Source of the DNA: Rhynochetos jubatus
Lineage: Eukaryota > Chordata > Aves > Eurypygiformes > Rhynochetidae
Assembly: GCA_027574665.1 (NCBI GenBank)
Contig: CM050654.1
Location: 26,865,722 to 26,929,721 of the forward strand
Direction of reading: 5' to 3'
DNA length: 64,000 nt
This document shows positions 49,386-61,200 of this stretch, in pieces (the stretch's first letter is position 1; the number at the start of each line of letters is the position of its first letter). The notes under the pieces were generated by a model. The model saw only the letters and a list, made by a program, of their open reading frames with translations. It made no database searches and was not told the origin of the DNA. The position numbers and the translations under genes are program-made.

Positions 49386-49414
<29 letters not shown>
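49386..49414 (+). repeat. Poly-A run of 29
   Basis: This is the longest homopolymer in the window, an uninterrupted run of 29 A. No gene-like or LINE-like text precedes it and no AATAAA lies just upstream, so it does not look like the tail of a processed pseudogene. Simple expansion is the likeliest explanation. Confidence 0.9.
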
Positions 49415-49416
<2 letters not shown>

Positions 49417-50234
49417 GTCCACAGAGTTCAAACAACCTCAAGGACTAATTCCTATTCTGCTTAATATGATTCTGAAGTCCCCAGACTAAACTGTTCACCT
49501 TCAGATCTGGTTTTATGTGAAATAACCTTGGTTTTAGATCAGAGCTCTGAAGACCTTCTGGGATACAGAAATGGACACTGTGGATGATTTACCCTTGGGT
49601 GCTTCCTTTTCTGCAAGGGAACTTAAAGGACTTTTGAACCTGTAAGAGCTGATCTGTCTTCAAACTCCAATCAACAATTTGTATCATGCCAACAGAATTA
49701 TGTGATTGTGAAATTAGTTAGATAGGATAATGAAGTTCACTGCTTCTCTCCCAGGGGTTTTAGATGACTAGTCTGGGTTTTGGATATTATAACGATCATA
49801 GTTAATAGATGCCGAGGACAAGGCAGAGAAGCTGTTGAACTGCCATGCCCAGAGCATTGTCCCTCAAATCTTTTATTTTACATACCTTCATCTGGGCCTT
49901 GAAGGACCGCCCAAGGGTTCCCCTTCACAGCTGCTGTTGTGATATTGTGAGTAGTGACTGTACAGAGAGCAGGAAACAAAAAAACATCAACAGCCAGATT
50001 GGAAGACATAAGGATTCTTCTGGATGAAAAGCATGAAGACCAGATCATGAGGAATACTTGCTATTTTTCAAAAGTCAGTAACCAAACCTGTAACATCTAA
50101 AATGGCATGTAGTTCCCTGCACAGGAGTGGAACTCTTTCATACCAAGGAAGAGGAGGCCAAAGTTTATTCTCAGTTCATGATGCAAACAGAGAACACAGT
50201 GATTTTCATGAGCTCGCTAGATAGAATTTGGCTC

Positions 50235-50335
50235 AGGTTCATCCTTCCTATCTTAGTTGGGCAAAGTCAATGACCAGCCTAAGGAAACACAGTGGGAAAT
50301 CCATCCAACAGAGGCAGACAGAAAATAGACTTTCC
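50235..50335 (-). repeat. Possible MIR/CORE-SINE remnant
   Basis: The run ccagcctaaggaaacacagt followed by gggaaatccatccaacagag and gcagacagaaaatagac loosely follows the MIR core read on the opposite strand (cccaaggtcacacagc, then tggcagagccgggattc). Support is weak. Confidence 0.25.
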
Positions 50336-51829
50336 TTTCCTAGAAAAAGATGAATTTTTTGTGTACCAAAAAATTAATTCCCGTAAAACCAGGAAGCATT
50401 CTGGTGCTTTCATGAGAGGTAGGAGAGATTCAAAACAGGTGTCCACTTTTCACTAAAGAAGTGTTTTTCACTGAGAGCCCCAAATAAATATATTTTCCCT
50501 TTTTTTTTTTTTTTTGCAACAGATCATTTTCAAGTCAGCCTCTTAGAGTTACAGAGCACAATGACAGGACCTCCAGCATACGGAAAAAGCACTGTCATTT
50601 TGATCTCTGCAAAACTTGTTCAGTCTTGGTGGCTGTAGCCTTCACTGCAGCTTGCAGATAAGCACCTGAGGTTGCATTTTCATGTAACTATTCCCACTGT
50701 GAGCCTTGCTCTGCTACCAATCAATTGGTAAGGGTCCTGGTTCTTCAGTGTGAGCAGATTAGAGATCAGCATTGATTTTCCATGTTGTGGGACAAATTTG
50801 GCCCACAACCAACTAGAGATCAGGCAAATAATTCTCTTAAAAAAGCTCTGCTCCTGCTGTCACCTAAATTTTGTAAAAGACTCAGTGGGACAATGAGAGC
50901 TGGTAGGTGAAGAGCTCTTTGTTGAATCCATCCCCCACCCCCAGCAAGAGAAGAAGAGAAAATCGGGGTGTTGAGTGTTTGGTGGAAAGCAAAACAAAAA
51001 CATAACCCTGCCTCTACCAGGCCTGGATCCAGTCCTGTGACAGTCTTTTTTTTCCACTGGCTCTCAAAATGTATTAAAGAATAAGGCAAAGAATGTAACT
51101 GTTCTCTTGCAGTTTCTGCTCTGAATATGCTCCTAATGAGTTCCCCTTTTTAACACATCGAATTGTCCATCTTACCCTGGCACTCCCTGGGCCTTTGAGA
51201 CTCAGATCTCACGCATCTGAAGACATAAAACCAGTGTTAAATGGCATGTCACATTCCAGGAAGCTCCTGAAGAACCATCAATTTCCCCTCACCCCAGGAG
51301 GCTTTGCAGAATCCAAAGAACAGTCCCCCCTATTCTGGGGAACCAGATCAAACCACAGCACCAAGAAGCATGGAATTGCCAAATATTTTCTTTTTATCTT
51401 GGGGAAAAAAACCTTAGCTCAAAAAAGCCCATTTCTAGTTCTTAGTGAACTGCATGTCTGTGACACCAAGGAGAAGGGAGACTTTCCTTCCATTAATAGC
51501 AAGGTACTGAGATATCAAAACTAGCCGAGCATTTCAAATCCCAAAAGGAAAGGTGGCATAGAGTCCCCCTCTGGGGAAAGAAACCAGTTGTCACAATCAG
51601 TATGGGGACAAGGCAAAGCAATTAGGTAAGTAGCTATCTCAGATTTAATTGATGCTTTGGATCATCCCAACATTATTTTTTTTTCTTCCCCATTCATATA
51701 TGCCAGCAATGTGTTAATATTTATTTCATTTCCTCTGCTCACTCTGTTCTGGACTATCTCTTCCTACTTGTCCCTCAGCAGAACAGGATATAAAATTCAT
51801 TTCAAGTCCATTCAATGGGGGAAAAGGAG

Positions 51830-51910
51830 ACTAAAAAGGTGGACTTGAACCAGACTACACCTCAGACCTTCATCTTTGACTGGCTCCATCACTGGCTAAA
51901 AGGTTAAGCC
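51830..51910 (-). repeat. Possible ancient tRNA-derived SINE remnant
   Basis: The text ggacttgaaccagactacac, followed about 45 nt later by ctccatcactggctaaaagg, repeats the pattern seen at 7.66 kb: a B-box complement, then an A-box-like complement. It probably comes from the same broad class of old SINE. Nothing else marks its borders. Confidence 0.3.
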
Positions 51911-52852
51911 AAGATCCTGATTCTGGGAAGCAGTGCATGGTGCAGACACCTGTCCCTTCTTCAGCTGTAGCTGATTCTCCTCTGATCATCTTGCCACATA
52001 ATATGCTTCGACCAATGTTGCACAGATGCTCCCTTTTGGATGTTGTCTCAGCCTCCACACACAGTCATCCCCAGAGACACCACATTTTGGTGACACCCTA
52101 GGGAGTGAGTGGGCAGCTGGAAAGGAAGGAGGCTGTTGACAGAGAGGCTGCTATTGCTGAGGTCAGTTTCTAAACCTCAAGACTAAAAAGATGCCATTGA
52201 GATTTTAGTGGGCTAAGATTTCACCCCCAAAACTGCTCCATCTTCCTACCAATGAAAACATTGCATATCTAAGTCCTTACCTAGATGATTTGGGGTGCAC
52301 AAAAGCAATGCTTTCCTTCATCCTGTCAGCAAGAGGAGCAAGAAACCCTTCTATTAGAAAAAGGAAAAAGAAAAGGTATTAGTTCAGATAAATGGCTTAA
52401 TTTAGCAAAACTGTATCTGTGTCTGATGCCTTCTGAAGCAGATAGTGGCTGAACAATGTCTGTCAAGAGCAGAGACACCATGGTGTGGAGCAGAGCACAA
52501 GTCCATGCTCCTGTTTACAAAAGTGCCCCAAGTGCTCATAATGAGCATTGCCAATCATTGTTTTCTCTAGTGAGATCTATCGGTCCCTTACTAGGAAAGT
52601 CACTCAGTCCCTCTTTTTCTCACGGACTGTAGCACTGAGATGCAAAGGCAGAGGGGCAAGCAATGTAGTTTCAATTAAGGCCCACTAAAAACAGCTCTTA
52701 CTATGTTATAAATTCTATATTTATCCTGAAACACCAGCCCCATCCTGAGCATTTCTCCCCCTTTTTTAATTGTTTGCAGAAAAGTTTCCATTGTGTTTTC
52801 TTTTCCATTTTTTAGGACCAGTATTGCAATATAAATAGTCTTTTTTCTTTTC

Positions 52853-52870
52853 TTCTCTCTCTCTCTCTTT
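52853..52870 (+). repeat. CT dinucleotide microsatellite
   Basis: About seven CT units inside a longer pyrimidine-rich stretch (52840-52890). On the plus strand it could mimic a splice polypyrimidine tract, but no exon follows. Confidence 0.8.
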
Positions 52871-54329
52871 GCTAATAGTTTGGTTTCTCTACTTGGCTGA
52901 ATGTACATGACTCTGAGGTTTTGCGATATAATTGCATGATTGCTTCCAAATTTTCCAACCAATGGAGCATCTAATCAGTTGAAAAAATTCATTATCCACT
53001 GATATATGCTGGAGGGAAGGCAAAAAAATGGTTCCTCCACATATCATTTCCTTCCCTCTCCTCCCCCATATTTAACCTTCTCCCTCTTAACCCGGAGTGG
53101 TCAACCCAGTTGCAAAAGTGACTGCGGATCTTAGATCAGGGGATTTGTGGTTATGCCACGTGCCTTCACAAGGGGATAACCCACCCAAATTGGACTCAGG
53201 GGCAGTTCAGCTAAAAAATCCAACTGTGATCTGATGTGTAGTATGAAGACAGGTATTACCCTTATTCCCTAGGGAGCTGGTCTCTGGCCTGAAATGTCTG
53301 ATTTCAACAGATTTGGTTATTTTATTCAGTCTTGCAGTTGCAGCCCAAGAAAAAGAAAGAGGCATTTTTGAGTCATCCTCACCCAATTTTTCCTCTTGAC
53401 CTTGGTTACTAATCCGCCTAGCCCTGACAATTTTAATTAGCACACAAGGACACTGCAGGGGTGCCTGCATCCTTTCATTTGCCATCATTTTTCTGTTGAG
53501 ATGTCTGACTTCAAGGCTCTGCTACCTTGAGCAAATCAGTTAAAACCATAGGTTAAGAATGGAAGAGGGGCATAAATGAAGGAATATCATCCTTCTCCCT
53601 TATCCAAAAAGACTTTCAGCTTTCTTAAAGGATTTAAGTACCCTTGGTGAAATAGGAAAGCAAAACCTCTTGTCTTGGCTTCCCTTTGTGCTTGAAGGAA
53701 TGAAGCTTGGCATTGGTCCTCTTGGGTCATTGCGTCCCTTTCCACCTCCCAGGCTGTCCCAAGGGACTTGCATGTTGGAAAAGGCAGAGGCAGGAGCCCA
53801 CCATCTATTCTTCCTCTGCCCTCATCCTCTGTCTGTTACCATGCACAAAGCATAAAAAATCCTTCCTCCTCAAATGACTATTTAAGGATCAAAATCTGAG
53901 TTCAAGCTCATAAGTATGAATATTTCTACTATGTTTTGAACAGCCTGAATTATTTTAAGTTACAGAACTCTAAACTTAAAAAAAAAAAAATCCAAACAAA
54001 CAAAAAGCACTATCAATTTGTCTTTTGATTGAAAGCATCTAACAAAAATTGGAAATTTTAACTTACAATGAAGTTTGATCCTTGCTTTCCAATTTCACAT
54101 AAAAATAATCCCCAAAGAGGGAGAAGGCCTTTAGCTTCTCTGAACAGTTCAACAAATAATGATCAACTTTTCCTGGTTAAAGTTAAAACTAGTCTCAAAA
54201 TCTTACTTTTAGTCATCAGCATGCTTTATATATGGTTTCGCATTTGTGAGTCAGGAGCTGAAGAGCATTTATGTATCTACAGTATCAAGAAGCCATGTAC
54301 AACAGGTCTTTCTAAACAGGACATTTTTA

Positions 54330-54480
54330 TTTAAATATTCTTTGCAGGCTGCTCTCTGGAGTGCCCTGGATCTCATTAGAAGTGTGGTATTTTCCTCTTC
54401 CGCTAAAATTAAATTTAGTTTCCAATTAAAAGCTGGCCCCTCTGACAGACACTTTGTTTCACTTTCAGGTCCAGATTTCT
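54330..54480. promoter_or_regulatory. Candidate conserved noncoding element
   Basis: A compact stretch combines ttatttaaatattctttgc, taaaattaaatttagtttcc and aattaaaagctggcccctct with a balanced GC patch between. It is free of recognisable transposon text. Motif content suggests an enhancer-like element, but there is no direct proof in the sequence. Confidence 0.2.
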
Positions 54481-54879
54481 TACCACGTTGACCCTACCAA
54501 ATGCCTCCAGTGACTTGTAAAAATAATAAGGATTATACACAGCTGCACAGATCAAAAAAATCCCCCCAGCATTCAATTGCTATCATGAGTCTTTTATCAA
54601 TCTGCTCTAGAGTAGAGAGGGAAACAATTTTCCCACCCCATGAAACTGAGATTTCATAAATGTTCCCTTTCCACATTATGATGAAAAAAAAAGACCTTTC
54701 AAACTTTTTGATTCCTTTTGTAAAAACAGACTCCCACACCACAGGGGAACACTTATTAGGCAGCCAAGAGATTCCCCTGGGGTATGGAATAGCAGCAAGG
54801 GAAGGATTTCCACCTGCAGTACCAGGCTATGTGAAATGAGATAATAGCTTCAGGAGACCCATATTCCCACGTTAGCCCA

Positions 54880-54975
54880 CCTCAGCCTTCTTCCTGTGTT
54901 ATCTTGGGCCAGTCTCTTCAGCCTCCTGTTCCTGAACCCCTGCTCTCCACCTTTCCTGGTCTCCTCTTTTCGAGA
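54880..54975 (+). repeat. Possible MIR/CORE-SINE remnant
   Basis: The order cctgtgttatcttgggccag, then tctcttcagcctcctgttcc matches the conserved central part of MIR elements (gtgac-cttgggcaagtc-cttaacctc-ctg), with several mismatches. MIR-class remnants are rare but present in sauropsid genomes. Confidence 0.35.
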
Positions 54976-55109
54976 TGATCATTGCAAGTCAAGAATGAGA
55001 ATGTAAGGCAAAAATGTGGGCAGCTGTCACCTAGGATAAACTTAATTTCCAGAGCATGTGAGGTTGCTCTGGTTACCAGCACCAAATCCATGCTAAGAAC
55101 AACTCCTGT

Positions 55110-55290
55110 CTCCTTAGTGAACTAGAAAACTTCTTTAATTCATATGTAATTGAATGGTGCCAGCTAATTATTAGAAACATAATAGCCTGTTACATAATTG
55201 CAACAGACTCAATAAATGTGGTTTGAGTTATTACATAGTACTTTATTAATAGACAATAAATACAATCTTAAATCTAAATTAAATCCTCAT
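55110..55290. promoter_or_regulatory. Candidate conserved noncoding element (AT-rich, homeodomain-type motifs)
   Basis: This dense run of TAAT-core words (taattgaatgg, agctaattattag, acataattgc, tattaatag, aattaaatcc) has few repeats and no open frame. Such sequence is typical of vertebrate developmental enhancers bound by homeodomain factors. The call rests on motif density alone. AT-rich neutral DNA can look similar. Confidence 0.25.
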
Positions 55291-58200
55291 TTGGTAGGTG
55301 CTTCATTTTGGAAGGGTATCAGAATGTGTCACTGAAGTCAAATGTCAGCATATTGAAAGTCACGTGATAAAAATCCTGATCCAGATGCTGTTTCAAATCT
55401 TGTTCAAGGGACAAGTGGAGGAATGTCCTTGGAGAACAGCTTCATACAGTACAGTCTCGTCTGTTGCTCACACGTTTTGTCTGAACATTTAATCCCCACC
55501 AGCACATAAGCATTCTGGAGGTCACTTTTGGGCAATATGCTCAGGAGGTTCTCAGGAAACTGCCAGATGATGTGAGAGAACGGTAGTATTTCTAGCTAGA
55601 TGACCACCCACTTCCTCCTATAAGATCCTTTGAATGTAGGAAACAAAAGCAGACAGACTTAAAGCCAAGAAAGAAGGAAGTTATTTAAAAATGTGTCTTG
55701 ATTGACAGTAACAAGGCGGAAATTGCTAGTTTCCTAAAACCAGATGGTCACGAGCACTCTGAGGATGCCCCACCTCAAGGACCATAGTGATACAGTGCCT
55801 TGTTCTAGACAACCAAATAGCATTGCCCAGGGAAAGGGTTTTCTAACCACTGTCTTGTCGAGGCAGCTCCAGCCATTGCTTTCTGGTGATAACTCCTTCC
55901 ACAGTAATTTACAAGCTTTCACAACCTAGGGTTCAATTATTGCCATCTGGTCTACCTGGGTCAAAATCAAGAAAGGCAGGGAAACCCTGCAGTCTGCACA
56001 AAGAAATTAGAGAATAAACTAAAGGCTCATGTGAAAATGTAACTGATCTTTCCACATAGACCTGATAGCTAGATTTCCATGTGCTTTAGAAATTTCCTGC
56101 CGGCTTCAGTTTTGCTGACAGGCAAAGAAGAGAGGACAGAATATTCTACAAATATTTACTCCCACTGAATTAACACACTTTGAAGCTCACCATCATTATT
56201 TTCCTTCTTTGTAGACTGGTAGCCTGGCAATAGAGGAAAACAGTAGCAAACCTTGCAAGTATCCTAACTGGCTATTTGTCCCAGTGCTGCGTTCAGGAAT
56301 GTGTCTGTGAAACCAGGAGTAGTTATATGATCAACAAATTTCTTTAAAGGCTACAAGGGATTGTTCTGATTAGTCAAACCTCCAGAGAAGCCATATAAGC
56401 TAGACCCCTGAGTAAAGCTAGCACAGATAAGAGATGGTTCCTTGGCTACGTAAAGAGGAAAAATAAAGGAGGGACTGTGTGCTGATGAGTGAAGAGAGGC
56501 TCTAGGTGGGTTTACAATATCGGCCATGTAGCTACTGGCTCACCAGGAGAGGGTGGGATACAGCATCAGGGTTAAAAGTTGGAGCTGGTGGAGTGGGGAA
56601 CAAGGTTTCAGAACTACTCTGTAAGAATAAAGAGGAAGAGAGACCACATGAGCGAACCAGCACAAAGAGCAAAGCCTCCTGGAAGAGAATTTTAACAACA
56701 GATTTAGAAGCCAAGCCTGATTTTGACAGTCAGTTCTACTAAATTGGAAGTCAGTTCTGAAGGTAAGGAGAAACCAGAAAACTTATGGACACTTTGCTTT
56801 GGTGTTCAGGGAGAGGAGAAAATGAGGACCTGATTAATGGGAAAGAGTACAGAAGTGAAAGCTTGCACTGATGAAGAATAAGGGAAATGTGTGTAACTGC
56901 AGGGTTATACCCCAAGCTCAATTCTCAGATAGTGAAAGAACTAGTATAATCAAAGTCAAGAAGCAAGACTTTTTTAAAAACTGCTCTGCAGGTTCATGAA
57001 TTAAGAAGGAAGGGAGGGCAGAGGTGAACTGGTCAGCTGCTGACCCCTTTGCAAAGCAGCCACAATAAGCAAGGTGTTATGTTGTGTGGGCATAGGGCAG
57101 ATTGAAAACTTGAGCAAGATGCAAAATGTGCTCAACAACACTGGGTTTCAAACTAGCATATCCAGTGAGATACCTATATTTCAAGGTTTTTTTTCAGCCC
57201 AAAGGAGGAATGCTTGTATGTTCAGTGATTCATGCCTAAGAGGATGTCTATCTGCTCTACTACCTACTGAATGCCAAGGGCAATTTAAGCCAAATTCAGC
57301 TGGAGGGTAGTGTCTGAGTAGAATCAATGTCTTCCAATAGAAATAAAGGATGTAGAAAGCTTTTCTTAGTACCAGACATGCAATATTTATTTTTGCTAAT
57401 ACATAGAGGATACCACTCTTTGCAGCAAAAGAAAAATTTCTTCAGTTGTAGGTTTGTAGGCACATTGTATGCCAGAGACTGTCAGCCAGTGGTGCTGGTA
57501 TTACACCCTAAAACTTCTGTCCAAAGCCTTCTGTTTAGGAAGGAAGAAGTTCAGTCTGTAATGCTAGTGTCCTGGTCACTTGGCCCATAAGCACATCCTT
57601 TGGGAACTTTTTCAAGCAGTAGATCACATGCAGGTTTGGAAGACAGAATTTCTCACATACTTTGAGCTCTTAATGGTCTGGTAGAGATTTTAATAAAATT
57701 CAGGCTCATTTGTAGTTCTGCATGCAAGTGACACGTCTCTGGCATTGTTGCAACACATTAGAATCAGTGTCATAGCCCTTTTCCCTCAATCCACCGTGAT
57801 CTTTGTCTACTGGGGAAAAGATTTTACTTCCCTTCACTGCTCCCCAAAATGTTTGTATAATACCTATGATGTTGGCATGAATGGAACCTATTCAGAATAA
57901 AAGAGGAAACATACCTGCAAATGCAGTCCGCAGGGATACAACAAACACTTCAGCAAGTGCACAAGGCATTTTTACAAGGGATTGCAAGGGGACAGATACA
58001 AAAGAGAGTGGAAAGAAATCCATATCTGTATCTAGGGCCTGATCCAAGCTCTTGCTGGAGCTGAGGGAAAAATCCAATGGGCTTCAAATAAGGCCCTTAT
58101 TTCAAAAAGGGGAGAGACTTTAGGGAAAAAAAAAAAAAAGCATTAAAAAGCCAAGGGGAAAGAAGAGATAAATAACATTTACCCAAAACAAACCAGATGT

Positions 58201-61200
58201 TTCACCTCAAATCCACTTTCTGTTTCCATGAGGATAAAGACAAAGAAAATAATGGCTGTTAGCCTTTTCTTTGGGTCTGACGGCAGAGACCCAATGGGTG
58301 ATGGGCTCTAAGGCATGTGACCCTCACACGCTTCCTGTGTCATAAATGAGTCATGGCAGTAGCATACTCATAAATATATTGGAAAGAATAATGTTAATCT
58401 AAATGGTTTGACTCAAGCAGAGTCAATAAAAGGCAAAAAACATCTTTAGCTTGCCTCAAATGCCTGTTTCCTTATTATTTTTTTTTTTAATATATATTAA
58501 ACTTCTTAACTTTATTTTCTGTCTCAAAATGAGCAATGTATTTGGAAATGGATGAGCCCAAGTTTGCTGACTTGAGCCATTGGAGTTACAGTCTCTGTGG
58601 AGCTTTAAAAGTTGCTGAGGAAGAAAAGCCAAAGCAATTTTCCAAGCAGAGATGAGAGGACTGCATACAGCTCCGAGCTGCTGAGAGGGGGTGCTCAGGC
58701 ACATTGCTTTCACAGGACCTGCTGGAGGTCACCGAGCCACAGCCAAGGTCAGAGGAGAGCACTTGGGCTTTCTCATCCTAACATCACCCTTTAGTGCCTC
58801 CTGGGGGATGAGGGCAGACTTTTGTCTTTCCTGTATTTGCAGGCAGCAGCAAGGTTGTCTCTATTTGAATGTGCTCAGGACTCCTGAAGTTGAGGGTTCT
58901 CAAGTTCTTGACCCTCCATACAAAGCAATGGTATGATTTAGAGTGAACTTGGTGCTGCTCCCACAAAAAAAAGTGACAATATTTGCATGTGGTTCCCTAA
59001 AAAGCCCTAGCAACTCATGTTTTATAGGTGTGGGCAATTCAGAGAGCATTTTAATTCGATTTATTTTTCATTGCAGAGAGGCCTCTTCTTTACCATTGCT
59101 TTTAAAGCCATCACACTGAAATGGCTCAACCCGAAGTTTTCCATGATACATCATCTAGTGTAGACATTTTTCTTTGAAGTTTCAGTTAGAACAGTTCCAC
59201 TCCCAAGGAAAAGTGCAAAAAGCCATCTTTTTGTCCAAGTGAAAAAAGAAATAAACAACTTAACAACAGTTCCATTGAAAAACCATAATGCCTTTGCTTA
59301 GAATAGGAATGTAAATTTTGACAGCAGGATTGCCCTGCTCTCAAAGAGGGCACTGGCACCATCAATGTGAAAACCAAAACCCTACATAAATATGGTCAAG
59401 TTGCAAACTTCAAAAAAGCCACAGGCTTAACAGAAAATTTGTCAGTGTTTTGCAGCTTATTTGTCAGGCTCTGATCCCCTTGCTGCTCTCATGCATGCAG
59501 CATGTTACTGCTTTGCGTGCCAATAGCTGAGTGGGGCTTTCTGGCACCGGCTGCCAGAGAACATTGTGGCACCGTATTGCAGGTAGACAGCATCTTCTGT
59601 GCTCCAATTTCTTCTCCTGTTAATATCTGCCCAGATCAGAAGAGGAGCAGGTTCCACACATTAGAGGAATAAAAAAAATCACACAACATATCTTATTTCA
59701 TTAAGTGAAGGCTGTGATAATGTACAACAGAGAAAAAGTCGAACAAAGCTTGACCACAACACCTTTACATCTGGCTTTCCTTATGTTTCAATTTTGTACC
59801 TTTACTGTTAAATATTGTTGGGTTTGGTTTTCTTTTTCTTATTTTTCTCACCCCTTTTGGCTGTTACATAGCCCTGAAACACTGGCATCTGAAATTTAGA
59901 TTGAAACTACAAGCAGCCAAATCTTTGTGTCTATAACAGGTCCCTCCACCCCCACAACACAAAGGAATTATTCCTATTTGTTTTCAAAAGGGAGAGGGGA
60001 GTATTCGGGATGTCCCTTTGCCAGCAGTTTAGTAGAGGATTTGTCCCTTTCCCCACCCTTTTCTGGGTAAGATGGGTGAAATGTCTTTTGCAAGAACAAC
60101 CTCTGGCTGGCCTCCTGGTAGCCTAGTTTGTTTGACTTTGCTCTTGGGTGACTGCCTGCCAGCAAGCAAAAGCATGGAAGCTGAAAGCAAGCAGCAAGCT
60201 GATGCAATGGACAGGGCCCTTCGGGATCAACTTTACGAGAGCTAAGCAAAATCAAACAGAATTGAAGCAAGCTCTGCCAAACACAGGCTAATGGACAGGA
60301 TTCCCTTCTCCCTACACTTGATTGGAAATAAAGATAAGGTGTCTAAAGCAGGGTGAGAGAGTGGCAGATTGTGCCCTGAACAGTGGCGGAGAAGGTGGGC
60401 ACGGAGGGCAAACATGCAGCTGAAGGTAATGTGGGCAATCCCACACATTGTCTACAGAATTCAAAGCACAGTACACCAGGGAATAACTTGCAGATGATGC
60501 TCAAGAAAAGGTTCTTCCCAAGGAACCCTCTTCTATCTCCCCAAAGCACCTTTAATGTATAGTAGCCTTTTAAAAAACATTTTTAATCACCTGCTATCTT
60601 GCTATTTTTGATGTCATGCAGTTTATTGTGTTAAAAAGCTTAACATGCGTGCCATGCTGCAAACGCATGGAAAGGTGAAATCTGTTAGAAGACCTGAGAC
60701 TTACGACATTCAATCCAGAACAGTGCCATCCCAAGTCTCTCCCTCCTTGTTTTTGGGATACACAGACAGGAGAAAGCCAAACTGATCAGGACAGTCCATA
60801 TAGTGTTCAGAGGTGAGCTATCATAACAGCCAAATACAAATCCAAGCCTTCCTTCAGGACCAGAGTTACTCCTCCTCTGCAACAGAAACCCTGAAGAGAC
60901 CACAAACCTGATCTCTGAAGTTCCTGAACTGGGAATTCAGTCCCAAAGCTTTAGCTCATACAGCGGAGACACTCTGTGGGTAAAACCAGATGTGTTCTTT
61001 TCCCTCTGTGGCACAGCAGGATCCTTTGAGCTCAAATGACAGCCATCAGCAGCGTGTGGAAAGCATGTGCCACAGCAGACAGTGCCTCTGCCTGGTCTCA
61101 CATCACAGTCTGAGTCCTGCAGATGTTTCTCCACAGACATAGGTAGACCTATTTGGTGCAGGAAATAGAGCCATTCACTTGTGTTTGGACCTGGCTGAGC

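Noticed and set aside
49386..49414. Poly-A run as the tail of a processed pseudogene or LINE
   Set aside because: No coding remnant, no AATAAA just upstream, no element body on either strand.
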